From Bradyrhizobium zhanjiangense (GTDB lineage Bacteria > Pseudomonadota > Alphaproteobacteria > Rhizobiales > Xanthobacteraceae): DNA of 64,000 nucleotides. Made by a program: the position numbers and the translations under genes. Positions 38,267 to 48,295 of the stretch are shown here, one piece after another (the first letter of the stretch is position 1; every line of letters starts with the position of its first letter). A model generated the notes under the pieces. The model saw only the letters and a program-made list of their open reading frames with translations. It did no database searches and had not been told where the DNA came from. The DNA lies in assembly GCF_004114935.1 (NCBI RefSeq), contig NZ_CP022221.1, positions 1,633,001 to 1,697,000 of the forward strand, in the 5' to 3' direction.

Positions 38267-38590
38267 ATGTACATCGCCATGAACCGCTTCCGCGTCGCCA
38301 AGGGCTCCGAGTCCGCGTTCGAGCAGGTCTGGCTCACGCGCGACACGCATCTGGACAAGGTGCCGGGCTTCGTCGAATTCCATCTGTTGAAGGGCCCCGA
38401 GCTCGAGGACCACACGCTGTATGCCTCGCACACTGTCTGGGCGAATTATGCGGCGTTCGAGGCGTGGACCAAGTCGGAGGCGTTTCGCGCGGCGCACCAC
38501 AAGGCGGGCGATAATAAGCCGCTTTATCTCGGCCATCCCCAATTCGAAGGTTTTGAGGTGATGCAGACGGTGGGACGCGGCGCGAAGTAG
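38267..38590 (+). CDS. IsdG/HmuQ-type heme-degrading monooxygenase
   Basis: A 107-residue ferredoxin-like alpha/beta protein of the antibiotic-biosynthesis-monooxygenase superfamily. The IsdG heme-oxygenase residues are in place: Asn6 (MYIAMNRF; Asn7 in IsdG), Trp67 (FEAWTKS) and His77 (AFRAAH), with the typical TVWANYAAFEAW strand-helix. Bradyrhizobium has two such enzymes, HmuQ and HmuD, which open heme for iron release. The family homology is firm; which paralogue this is, and whether heme is its true substrate, is inferred. No heme-uptake gene lies nearby and no iron box was noticed. Confidence 0.82.
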   Translation: MYIAMNRFRVAKGSESAFEQVWLTRDTHLDKVPGFVEFHLLKGPELEDHTLYASHTVWANYAAFEAWTKSEAFRAAHHKAGDNKPLYLGHPQFEGFEVMQTVGRGAK

Positions 38591-38604
38591 CGCCGCCGCA
38601 AAGA

Positions 38605-39546
38605 TCAGCCCTGCGTGATCTTGTCGATCTCCACCATCTCCTCCGCGCTGAGCTTCCACCCGATCGCCTTGACATTCTCCTCGACCTGCTCGACGCGGGT
38701 GGCGCCGGCGATCACGCTCGACACTTGCGGTCGCGCGGCGAGCCAGGAGAAGGCGAGCTCGAGCATGCTGTGCCCGCGTGTTTTGGCGAAGGCCGTGAGC
38801 TTCTCGACGATGTCCTCGTTGCGCGGCGTGACGTAGCGGTCGCGCAGCCGCGGCACCTTGCCGAAGCGGGTATCATCAGGCGCGGCCTCGCCCCTTCGGT
38901 ATTTGCCGGTCAGAAGTCCGCTTGCGAGCGGGAAGAACGGCAATAGCCCGAGCTTGTATTCCGTTGCTGCCGGCAACAGATCTTTCTCGATGTCGCGCAC
39001 GAGAAGGGAATATTCGTCCTGGCAGGAGACGAAGCGGCTGAGATTCATCGCGCGTGCGACGTACTCCGCCTCTGCGACGCGCCAGGCCGGAAAGTTCGAA
39101 TTGCCGATGTAGCGGACTTTGCCCTGCCGGACGAGATCGTCGAGGGCGCGCAGGCTCTCCTCGATCGGCGTCAGCGGATCGTAATCGTGCTGCTGGTAGA
39201 GGTCGATGTAGTCGGTCTTGAGCCGTCTCAGGCTCGCCTCGACCGCGTTCATGATGTAACGGCGCGAGGCACCCTGCTTGGTGCCGTCCTCCGCCATCGG
39301 CTTCGAATATTTCGTCGCCAGCACGATATCCTTGCGGCGGTCGCCCAGCACGGTGCCGAGCACCGTCTCCGAGCCGCCCATGCTCGAATAGATGTCGGCA
39401 GTGTCGAACAGCGTGATGCCGAGATCGAGCGCGCGATGGATCACCTTGCGCGAGGTCTCCAGATCTGTGCGCTGGCCGAAATTGTTGCAGCCGAGCCCGA
39501 CCGCAGAGACGCGCAGGCCGGAGGCGCCGAGATTGCGAATGTCCAT
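38605..39546 (-). CDS. aldo/keto reductase
   Basis: A 313-residue TIM-barrel NADPH-dependent oxidoreductase. Catalytic tetrad positions are readable: D and Y in FDTADIYSSMGGSE, K in LATKYS, and H in YQQHDYD. NSNFPAWRVAEAE and the late SSVIAGATRVEQVEENVKA bind the cofactor. The length fits the YajO/Tas-like group. Substrate unknown. ATG 39546 is the only good start. It converges on the IsdG-like gene with only 14 bases between. Confidence 0.93.
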   Translation of the reverse strand: MDIRNLGASGLRVSAVGLGCNNFGQRTDLETSRKVIHRALDLGITLFDTADIYSSMGGSETVLGTVLGDRRKDIVLATKYSKPMAEDGTKQGASRRYIMNAVEASLRRLKTDYIDLYQQHDYDPLTPIEESLRALDDLVRQGKVRYIGNSNFPAWRVAEAEYVARAMNLSRFVSCQDEYSLLVRDIEKDLLPAATEYKLGLLPFFPLASGLLTGKYRRGEAAPDDTRFGKVPRLRDRYVTPRNEDIVEKLTAFAKTRGHSMLELAFSWLAARPQVSSVIAGATRVEQVEENVKAIGWKLSAEEMVEIDKITQG

Positions 39547-39799
39547 GGGAGATCCTGTCAGATGAGCCGCGGCGCATTCTGACCACGGCGCCCCCCATCA
39601 GCAAGCCGCTCGCCGCGCTGCTGCCATGCCCATGAGGCGGACAAAAAAATGCGGCCCCTGTCAGACGCGGCGACTGACGGGGACCGCTTGGGGCGCTTGA
39701 TCGGTGACGGGGGGGCCTGATCAGACGCAGGCGCGAGCGTAGCCCTGCTATGTTACGCGAGGGTGACAGTGGGACTTATCCACAGGGTGTGGAGAGGAA

Positions 39800-40255
39800 T
39801 CAGAACAGCTTGCGGTAGACGATGAATCCGGAGCGCTCGGCGACCTTGTCGTACAGGCGCTGCGCCGTGAAATTGGTCTCGTGCGTCTGCCAGTAGACGC
39901 GCGGCGACCCCGCCAGTTTCGCCCGTTCATACACACCATGGATCAGCGCGGAGCCGACGCCCTTGCCGCGCACAACCTCGCGCGTGAACAAATCCTGCAA
40001 ATAGCAGGACGGTTCGATCGCCGTGGTGCTGCGATGGAAAAGATAGTGCGTCAGTCCAAGCAATTGGCCATCGCTCTCGGCGACCAGCGCGTGCATCGGC
40101 TCGTAGGCGTCGAAGAAACGCTGCCACGTCATGCGCGTGATCTCGGGCGCAAGCGCGGTCGGACCCGAACGGCCGTAGAAGGCATTGTAGCCGTCCCACA
40201 GCGGCAGCCATTGATCGTAGTCCTGTTTGGTGACGGCTCGAATGGTGAGGGACAT
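39800..40255 (-). CDS. GNAT family N-acetyltransferase
   Basis: A 151-residue acetyltransferase. Acetyl-CoA-binding motif A is LQDLFTREVVRGKGVGSALI (VRGKGVGS loop), followed by motif B VYWQTHETNFTAQRLYDKVA. The N-terminal IRAVTKQDYDQWLPLWDGYN is typical of the family. Such stand-alone GNATs acetylate amines, antibiotics or small metabolites; none can be chosen here. Start ATG 40255, since the upstream frame to 40312 lacks similarity. Confidence 0.9.
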   Translation of the reverse strand: MSLTIRAVTKQDYDQWLPLWDGYNAFYGRSGPTALAPEITRMTWQRFFDAYEPMHALVAESDGQLLGLTHYLFHRSTTAIEPSCYLQDLFTREVVRGKGVGSALIHGVYERAKLAGSPRVYWQTHETNFTAQRLYDKVAERSGFIVYRKLF

Positions 40256-40362
40256 GTGAATTTCCGCGATCGATGAAGGATACTTCATACCCATGACGGG
40301 CTTGCTGATCAATTTGTCTCGCGAGTCGGATGGACATTCAGTCGTGGCGACAGCTTGCCTTG

Positions 40363-40510
40363 CCCCTCACCCGGATCGCTTGCGCGATCCGACCTCTCCA
40401 AGCAGAAGGGCGGGGAGAGGTAGAGATATCGGCACAGTCGAAAGTGAGGTGCGCACCGGCTTCTCGCTCCCTCGCCCCGTTCTTACGGGGAGACGGTGGG
40501 GTGAGGGGCT
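40363..40510. repeat. intergenic palindromic repeat, family E (two elements)
   Basis: First element cccctcacccggatcgcttgc / gcgatccgacctctccaagcag, second ctcgccccgttcttacgggga. They fill most of the gap between the GNAT and PAS genes. Confidence 0.85.
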
Positions 40511-40553
40511 GTATCCGCGAGCGCCGGCGTACGATGCGCGCACGTTGCCGCGC

Positions 40554-41366
40554 CTACTCCGCAACGCGGAGATAGCTCATCAGCCTTCGGTTCGCGGGAT
40601 CGCGCAGCGAGCGATAGTAGTCGGCGCTCGCCGGCGCATCGGTGTGGCGCACGAGGTCGGTCACCGGCGTGTAGCTCAGCATGCGGCCGCCGTCGGGCAG
40701 CGCGGTGCAGACGAAACGCAGCACCTCGCCGTTGCGCAAGGCAATGCTGATCGGCGTGGCATCGCCGATCCGCACCATCTCCATGCGCTGGGCGATGAAG
40801 GTGCCGAGTTCGTCCTCGGGCAGCTCGAACGCGCCGGTGTCGCGGCCGTGATACATCAGCGCGATGAAGGGCGGCTTGCCGTCGGCGATCTGGTCCGGCA
40901 CCGCAAAATATTCGCGGAACGCGCGGTTGATGAATTCGGCCCGCGTCTCAGCATCGAGCAGCACGACGCCGATATCGATCTGGTCGAGCGCGGCCGACAG
41001 GCGTGCGGCGGTGGCGTGGCTCTGGCGCTCGGCCGCGAACGTGCCGAGCATCCGCGCGCGCATCAGGCCGGTGATGCCAGCGGTGCCGGCAACCGTGATT
41101 GCCAGGAGGCCGAGCCGGACCAGATCCGCGTTGCCATAGCCGGAGACGCCGTGATGGTTGAGGAAGAGCAGTGCCGCGCCGATCACCGCGACGGCTGCAC
41201 TGGTCATGGCCGAGGCGAGGCCCGACAGCGCGCCGGCAAGCGCCACGAGGCAGACCAGCAGCGGCGCAGGCGAGGGAGTGGGGACGAAGCGATCGAAGAG
41301 CATCGCCAGCAGCAGGGTCGCTGCCGTCAGCACCGGACCGGAGATCGCGCGCCATCCGAACCGCAT
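40554..41366 (-). CDS. membrane-bound PAS-domain protein
   Basis: A 270-residue protein with an N-terminal membrane part of about four helices (PLLVCLVALAGALSGLASAM, AVAVIGAALLFLN, LGLLAITVAGTAGI) and a C-terminal PAS fold (ALDQIDIGVVLLDAETRAEF, then INRAFREYF). No kinase, cyclase or DNA-binding output domain follows, so signal output must be through a partner or the protein acts otherwise. The start is ATG 41366 or GTG 41390, with GGGGGAGGAG between them. No partner gene is adjacent. Confidence 0.8.
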   Translation of the reverse strand: MRFGWRAISGPVLTAATLLLAMLFDRFVPTPSPAPLLVCLVALAGALSGLASAMTSAAVAVIGAALLFLNHHGVSGYGNADLVRLGLLAITVAGTAGITGLMRARMLGTFAAERQSHATAARLSAALDQIDIGVVLLDAETRAEFINRAFREYFAVPDQIADGKPPFIALMYHGRDTGAFELPEDELGTFIAQRMEMVRIGDATPISIALRNGEVLRFVCTALPDGGRMLSYTPVTDLVRHTDAPASADYYRSLRDPANRRLMSYLRVAE

Positions 41367-41494
41367 GGGCCAGTCTCGCTCCTCCCCCACGAGGTAAGAC
41401 CGCAACACTGACGGATAGTTGCGCCGATGCGATGCGATTTCGCGCGATGCGCTTAATGGGCGCTTGCGGCGGAGCGCAAATCTTTCGGATGATT

Positions 41495-41653
41495 TTAGAC
41501 CAAGTGCGCGTGCCTGAGGCGCTGTTGCAGCGCGGGCGCATTCAGCGTCGAGCTGCCCGAGCTCTTGCGCATGCCGGTGAAAATCAACAGCGATGCCGCG
41601 ACCAGGATGGCCGCAGTCAGAGTGATCGCAACGACTACCACAGGTGACTTCAT
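41495..41653 (-). CDS. tiny membrane protein, 52 residues
   Basis: Begins MKSPVVVVAITLTAAILVAA, one hydrophobic helix (about 4-26), then a polar tail with GMRKSSGSSTLNAPALQQRL and the stop at 41495-41497. ATG 41653 is preceded by ACAGGACGTCG, a good ribosome binding site. It lies 73 bases before the next small gene's end on the same strand and 128 bases before the PAS gene, so all three could share a message. Function unknown. Confidence 0.65.
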   Translation of the reverse strand: MKSPVVVVAITLTAAILVAASLLIFTGMRKSSGSSTLNAPALQQRLRHAHLV

Positions 41654-41726
41654 CGACGTCCTGTCGCAATGCCGGTCGGCGCGGGCCGCACGGCGCCTTG
41701 AAGGCTGGTCCAGGATGAAACGGGAA

Positions 41727-41903
41727 TCAGATCGGCAGGCCCATCGCCATGGTCGCCTTGGTCGACATCACCGTCAGAGTGACGATCAGGCACAGCGAGA
41801 GTGCGGCGACGGCGAGCGAGGCCGCGACCGCGTTGGTCAGCCGGGAAGACGCGACGGTGGCGGATTGGCCCTGAAAGCCTGCCGTGCCGGACGCCCGAAT
41901 CAT
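41727..41903 (-). CDS. tiny membrane protein, 58 residues
   Basis: Begins MIRASGTAGFQGQSATVASS and has one membrane helix (LAVAALSLCLIVTLTVMS), so a polar N-terminal half and short tail. ATG 41903 follows GAGGGA about nine bases upstream. It is the upstream member of a pair of tiny single-helix genes. No family recognised. Confidence 0.65.
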   Translation of the reverse strand: MIRASGTAGFQGQSATVASSRLTNAVAASLAVAALSLCLIVTLTVMSTKATMAMGLPI

Positions 41904-42062
41904 GGGTCTAAATCCCTCAACACGCGAGCGAATCACCCGCGACTTTCCACAATTTCCCAGTTTCAACCGGCAATATTGCGGCGGCTGTCGCGCCGAAAGC
42001 GGCGACATTGCGGCAAGGGCGGTCCTTATGCCCACTATTTGCCGGAGCGGGGGGCAGGCCTG

Positions 42063-42713
42063 TCAGGCGCCCGCGGCAATGCTGGCGGGGTCGTCGATGT
42101 CGGCCGGGCGCCAGTCCATCGTCACGAAGCCGGGCGCAGCTTCCACGCGCTTCAGCCAGTCCCGGACCGCTGGGAAAGTCGAAAGATCGAAGTCGCAGCG
42201 GTCGGCGAGATGGGTGTAGCCATAGAGCGCGATATCGGCGACCGTGAGCTGGCGGGCGGCGAAATAGGCGTTGGTCTTGAGGTGGTTCTCCATCACCTGG
42301 AGCGCGCCATAGCCGCGCTCCATCCAATCCTCCAGCGAATGGGTCTGCAGATCGCGGCCGCCCTTGACCAGCGACAGCCAGAAATAGGCCGCGCCGATGT
42401 TGGGTTCGAGCGCGTGCTGCTCGAAGAACATCCACTGCAGCGCCTCGGCGCGGTCGATGCGGTTCTCCGGCGCGAGCGGCGTGCCGACGGCAACGTACCA
42501 GAGGATGGCGTTGGACTCGGCGAGATAGCGGTCGTTCCCGACCTCGAGCAGCGGCACCTGGCCGGACGGGTTCTTCGACAGAAAGTCCGGCGTGCGGCTC
42601 TCGCCGCGCAGAATGTCGATCTCGATGGCCTCATAGGGCACGTTGAGCAGCGCCAGCGCAAGGCGGACCTTGTAGCTGTTGCCGGAGCGCTGCATCGAAT
42701 AGAGCTTGTACAT
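42063..42713 (-). CDS. glutathione S-transferase family protein
   Basis: A 216-residue GST with a thioredoxin-like N-terminus (MYKLYSMQRSGNSYKVRLAL; the serine of RSGNS sits at the usual active-site turn), the cis-proline segment GQVPLLEVG, the glutathione-binding ESNAI, and a helical domain with ARQLTVADIALYGY. It resembles the protein encoded at 57295-57885 in its opening (SGN, RKGETRTP-like RGESRTP), so the two are probably paralogues. Substrate unknown. Confidence 0.92.
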   Translation of the reverse strand: MYKLYSMQRSGNSYKVRLALALLNVPYEAIEIDILRGESRTPDFLSKNPSGQVPLLEVGNDRYLAESNAILWYVAVGTPLAPENRIDRAEALQWMFFEQHALEPNIGAAYFWLSLVKGGRDLQTHSLEDWMERGYGALQVMENHLKTNAYFAARQLTVADIALYGYTHLADRCDFDLSTFPAVRDWLKRVEAAPGFVTMDWRPADIDDPASIAAGA

Positions 42714-44469
<1,756 letters not shown>

Positions 44470-44492
44470 GCCTGTCGCGACAGTGCAAATTG

Positions 44493-44523
44493 AAAAGGCC
44501 CGCTTCGTGCGGGCCTTTTTTGT
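44493..44523 (+). terminator. intrinsic terminator after the aspartate aminotransferase gene
   Basis: aaaaggcccgc, loop ttcgt, gcgggccttttttg: a 9-bp or longer stem with a T run, 24 bases after the stop. Confidence 0.93.
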
Positions 44524-44579
44524 TGTGTTTCGATAAGCGGAGTCGGACGGTCCTTTGTTCTGGTCGGCATCTTGCCATG

Positions 44580-44742
44580 CCCCTCACCCGGATCGCTTGC
44601 GCGATCCGACCTCTCCCCGCAGAAGGGCGGGGAGAGGTTAAGTCGCGTCCGATTGCGCACTCTAATTCTTCTCGCATCGTGAGGAGCGCAGGCTCGCGCA
44701 CTCCCTCGCCCCGTTCTTACGGGGAGAGGGTGGGGTGAGGGG
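44580..44742. repeat. intergenic palindromic repeat, family E
   Basis: cccctcacccggatcgcttgc / gcgatccgacctctccccgc, then ctccctcgccccgttcttac and ggggagagggtggggtgagg. With the terminator it accounts for most of the 401-base gap. Confidence 0.88.
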
Positions 44743-44870
44743 CCTCTCTCCGCGAATTCGATTCCAGATATGTCCGATCTGGCACCGCCAAGACTCTTGT
44801 GGCATAGACGATCGCGCGGCGTGTGCCGCGTCCTTCCTGCTCGCATCCCATTCATCGCCGGAGACGTTTC

Positions 44871-45350
44871 ATGCGCCGTTCGTTCCTCCTCGCCGGGCTC
44901 ACCGCCGCAAGCCTCGTTGTCTCCGTCGCTGCTGCCAGCGCGCAGCAACGGATGACGCGGATCGGCGTGCTCGAATGCCGCGGCGGCGCCAGCGTCGGCT
45001 TCATCGTGGGATCGGTGACCCATCTCGGCTGCGTGCTGCGCGCCGACGGCCTGCCCGACGACCGCTACGTCGCGACGATCCGCAAAGTCGGCCTCGACAT
45101 CGGCATCACCCAGGAGACGGCGCTCGCCTGGGGCGTGTTCGCGCCGGTCGACCGGCTCGGCCCCGGTGATCTCTCCGGCAATTACGCTGGCGCGCAGGGC
45201 AGCGCCTCGGTCGGCGTCGGGCTTGGTGGCAACGTGCTGGTCGGCGGCTCCAACAATTCAATCGCGCTCCAGCCGCTCAGCGTGCAGGGCCAGGTCGGCC
45301 TCAACGTCGCCGCGGGTCTGGAGAGCCTGGAACTTCGTCCAGGGCGTTGA
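44871..45350 (+). CDS. exported DUF992 family protein
   Basis: A 159-residue protein with a signal peptide (RRSFLLAGLTAASLVVSVAA, cleavage after ASA) and the DUF992 body: TRIGVLECRGGASVGFIVGS, VTHLGCVLRADG (two conserved cysteines), GVFAPVDRLGPGDLSGNYAG and a glycine-rich end VGVGLGGNVLVGGSNNSIAL. DUF992 proteins are periplasmic, found in Rhizobiales and of unknown role. ATG 44871 follows CCGGAGACG. A single gene. Confidence 0.85.
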   Translation: MRRSFLLAGLTAASLVVSVAAASAQQRMTRIGVLECRGGASVGFIVGSVTHLGCVLRADGLPDDRYVATIRKVGLDIGITQETALAWGVFAPVDRLGPGDLSGNYAGAQGSASVGVGLGGNVLVGGSNNSIALQPLSVQGQVGLNVAAGLESLELRPGR

Positions 45351-45528
45351 GCCGCCGTCAATTCTAATTGACTGAGCCAGCTACGAGACTCACCTCTCCC
45401 TCCGGGAGAGGTGAGTACCGACGACGCACCGCAGCGACGTTTGATGCTTGCCAAATCTTGGGGACGGGCAGAGCATCTGCGTTTGCCGACCCAATCATGG
45501 GCCGAGCTCCACAAGAAGGAGGCGGCGA

Positions 45529-47577
45529 ATGGGACAAGACGTCAGAAGTCCCCGAGGTCCACGGTGCATTGCGCTGGTGGGCCCATTCCAAAGCGGTAAA
45601 ACCACACTTCTCGAAGCAATCCTGGCGCGAACGGGTGCGATCCCGCGCGCCGGCAGCGTCGATGCCGGAACTTCCGTCGGCGACGCCACGCCAGAGGCCC
45701 GTGATCACAAGATGACCGTCGGGCTGACTGCCGCCACCACGAGTTTCATGGGCGACAGCTACACCTTCCTCGACTGTCCCGGTTCCGTCGAATTCGCCCA
45801 CGACATGCGCGCCGTGTTGCCCGCGGTCGATGCCGCGGTCGTGGTCTGCGAGGCCGACGAGAAGAAGCTGCCGCAGCTTCAGATCATCCTGCGCGAGCTG
45901 GAGGAGCTGAAGATCCCGCGTTTCCTGTTCCTCAACAAGATCGACCGCGCCAGCGAGCGGATCCGCGAGACGCTCGCAATGCTGCAGCCCGCCTCGTGCG
46001 TGCCGCTGGTGCTGCGCCAGATTCCGATCTGGAACGGCGAGCTGATCGAGGGCTTCGTCGATCTCGCGCTGGAGCGCGCCTTCATCTATCGCGAGCACAA
46101 GGCCTCCGAGGTGATCGCGCTCGAAGGCGGCAATCTCGACCGCGAGAAGGAGGCTCGCTTCTCGATGCTGGAGAAGCTCGCCGATCACGACGATGCGCTG
46201 ATGGAGCAGCTGCTCGAAGACATCCAGCCGCCGCGCGATGCCGTGTTCGACGACCTTGCCCGCGAATTGCGCGAAGGGCTGATCTGTCCGGTGCTGCTGG
46301 GCGCCGCCGCGCGCGAAAACGGCGTGCTGCGTCTGATGAAAGCGCTGCGCCACGAGGCGCCCGGCGTTGCGGAGACCGCAAAACGTCTCGGCGTTCCCGA
46401 CACCAAGGATGCGCTCGGCTACGTCTTCAAGACGCTGCATTCGCAGCACGGCGGCAAGCTGTCGCTGACGCGGCTGCTCGCCGGCCATCTCGACGATGGT
46501 GCGACGCTGCAATCCTCAGCCGGTGGCACGGGGCGCATCTCCGGTATCCTCGCCGTCAACGGCGCCTACGACACCAAGCGTGCCTCGGCCGAAGCCGGCG
46601 ACACCGTGGCGCTCGCCAAGCTCGATCCCGTAAAGACCGGCGACACCGTCTCGAGCGGCAAGACGCCGCCGGCTGCGCTCGTCGCCGTGGAGCCGACGCC
46701 GCCGGTGCTCGCGATCTCGATCGCGGCCACAGATCGCAAGGACGACGTGAAGCTCGGCCAGGCGATGGCCCGGCTGCACGAGGAGGATCCCTCGCTGGTC
46801 GTGGTGCAGAACGCCAAGACCCATGACACCGTGCTGTGGGGCCAGGGCGAGATGCATCTGCGCGTCGCCGGCGAGCGGCTGCGCGACCGCTTCGGCGTTA
46901 AGATCACCTCGCATCCGCCCGCGATCGGCTATCAGGAGACCATCCGCAAGCCGATCACCCAGCGCGGGCGTCACAAGAAGCAGTCCGGCGGTCACGGCCA
47001 GTTCGGCGATGTCGTGCTCGACATCAGGCCGCTGCCGCGCGGCGACGGCTTCAAGTTCGCCGAGAAGGTGGTCGGTGGCGCGGTGCCGCGCAATTACATC
47101 CCGGCGGTGGAGGAAGGCGTCGTCGACGGGCTGGCGCGCGGCCCGCTCGGTTTCCCCGTCACCGACGTGGAGGTGACGCTGACCGACGGCTCCTATCACA
47201 GCGTCGACTCGTCGGACCTCGCCTTCCGCACGGCGGCGCGGGTCGGGCTCAACGAGGGCCTGCCGCAATGTCAGCCGGTGTTGCTCGAGCCGATCCACAT
47301 GGTCGAGATCGTCTGCCCGACCGACGCCACCGCCAAGATCAACGCGATCCTGTCGGCGCGGCGTGGCCAGATCCTCGGCTTCGACACGCGCGACGGCTGG
47401 AGCGGCTGGGACTGCGTCCGCGCCATGATGCCGGAAGCCGAGATCGGCGAGCTCATCGTCGAACTGCGCTCGGCCACCGCCGGCGCCGGCAGCTTCACCC
47501 GCCAGTTCGACCACATGGCCGAAGTGACCGGCCGCGCCGCCGACCAGATCATCGCCGCCCACCAGCACGCGGCGTGA
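45529..47577 (+). CDS. elongation factor G-like paralogue with altered GTPase switch
   Basis: A 682-residue protein with the full EF-G domain order: G domain, domain II (GRISGILAVNGAYD), domain III, domain IV (GRHKKQSGGHGQFGDVVLDI) and domain V. It is not the main EF-G: G1 is GPFQSGKT (18-25), switch I reads ARDHKMTV where EF-G has ERGITI, switch II is DCPGS (82-86) with serine in place of the catalytic histidine, and NKID (136-139) is kept. GTP binding is likely, fast ribosome-stimulated hydrolysis doubtful. ATG 45529 has AAGGAGG at seven bases. No tuf, rpsL or rpsG neighbours. Confidence 0.9.
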   Translation: MGQDVRSPRGPRCIALVGPFQSGKTTLLEAILARTGAIPRAGSVDAGTSVGDATPEARDHKMTVGLTAATTSFMGDSYTFLDCPGSVEFAHDMRAVLPAVDAAVVVCEADEKKLPQLQIILRELEELKIPRFLFLNKIDRASERIRETLAMLQPASCVPLVLRQIPIWNGELIEGFVDLALERAFIYREHKASEVIALEGGNLDREKEARFSMLEKLADHDDALMEQLLEDIQPPRDAVFDDLARELREGLICPVLLGAAARENGVLRLMKALRHEAPGVAETAKRLGVPDTKDALGYVFKTLHSQHGGKLSLTRLLAGHLDDGATLQSSAGGTGRISGILAVNGAYDTKRASAEAGDTVALAKLDPVKTGDTVSSGKTPPAALVAVEPTPPVLAISIAATDRKDDVKLGQAMARLHEEDPSLVVVQNAKTHDTVLWGQGEMHLRVAGERLRDRFGVKITSHPPAIGYQETIRKPITQRGRHKKQSGGHGQFGDVVLDIRPLPRGDGFKFAEKVVGGAVPRNYIPAVEEGVVDGLARGPLGFPVTDVEVTLTDGSYHSVDSSDLAFRTAARVGLNEGLPQCQPVLLEPIHMVEIVCPTDATAKINAILSARRGQILGFDTRDGWSGWDCVRAMMPEAEIGELIVELRSATAGAGSFTRQFDHMAEVTGRAADQIIAAHQHAA

Positions 47578-47603
47578 TCTGTGAGTGAGGCAACCGGCCT
47601 CTC

Positions 47604-47643
47604 ACTCCCTCTCCCCGTTCTTCACGGGGAGAGGGAGGGGTGA
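47604..47643. repeat. single arm of intergenic repeat family E
   Basis: ctccctctccccgttcttcac and ggggagagggaggggtgag, right after the EF-G-like gene. Confidence 0.75.
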
Positions 47644-47698
47644 GTGGCTGCCTCCGCGGATGCGGCATTTCATTGAGCCGAACCCGCGCCCAACCTCC

Positions 47699-47814
47699 GT
47701 CATTGCGAGCGCAGCGACTTGTCCGCCGAAGCCTTTGGCGAAGGCGGAAGCAATCCAGAATGTCTCTGCGGAGATAGTCTGGATTGCTTCGTCGCAAGAG
47801 CTCCTCGCAATGAC
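47699..47814. repeat. intergenic palindromic repeat, family A
   Basis: gtcattgcgagcgcagcgac ... gcaatccaga / tctggattgc ... gagctcctcgcaatgac, with an inserted ccgccgaagcctttggcgaa hairpin. Confidence 0.9.
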
Positions 47815-47858
47815 GACGGAGGCAGATGGGGCAGTCGATACAGGCCTTGCGCCCAGCC

Positions 47859-47906
47859 ATAAATGATGTATTTTATATCATTGTATATGTCTTAGATATC
47901 ATTTAT
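47859..47906 (+). promoter_or_regulatory. AT-rich promoter/operator of the small HTH gene
   Basis: A 48-base AT-rich island in GC-rich surroundings. A perfect 9-bp inverted repeat, ataaatgat (47859-47867) and atcatttat (47898-47906), flanks a third half site tatatcatt (47874-47882). This looks like a multi-site operator for the encoded HTH protein 24 bases downstream, or for another repressor. Inferred from the pattern only. Confidence 0.6.
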
Positions 47907-47929
47907 ACGCTCTGATACGTGAGGCCACG

Positions 47930-48202
47930 GTGATCACGTCGTTCCAGATGCGGGCAGCGCGGGCGCTGCTCGGCATTGACCAGAAAACCCTGGCCGAGCT
48001 CGCCGGCGTTTCGCTGCCGACCATCCAGCGGATGGAAGCCAGCACCGGCAATGTTCGCGGCGTGGTCGAGACCCTGATCAAGGTGGTCGAGGCGTTCGAT
48101 CGGGCCGGCGTCGAGCTGATCGGCGAGCAGGCGCGCAGCGACATTGGCGGGCGCGGCGTTCGCCTCAAGGAGCCGGGGCCGCCGCGGCGGGTGGGGGCAT
48201 GA
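47930..48202 (+). CDS. small XRE-type helix-turn-helix regulator
   Basis: A 90-residue protein with one HTH: RAARALLGIDQKTLAELAGV is helices 1-2 and SLPTIQRMEASTGNVRGVVE the recognition helix region, the usual XRE pattern. The tail after residue 70 is basic and proline-rich. Start GTG 47930 follows GAGG at six bases. The AT-rich inverted-repeat region upstream suggests self-regulation. It is not paired with a visible toxin gene; the next gene, a SulP transporter, starts 72-93 bases after its stop. Confidence 0.85.
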   Translation: MITSFQMRAARALLGIDQKTLAELAGVSLPTIQRMEASTGNVRGVVETLIKVVEAFDRAGVELIGEQARSDIGGRGVRLKEPGPPRRVGA

Positions 48203-48295
48203 TCGGGCGTTGATCATGCTCGGGATCAGGAATGGGATAGCGCATCGTCGCACCTCGGCAACACGGGACGCACGATGCTTCGGAGCATCGTGGGC

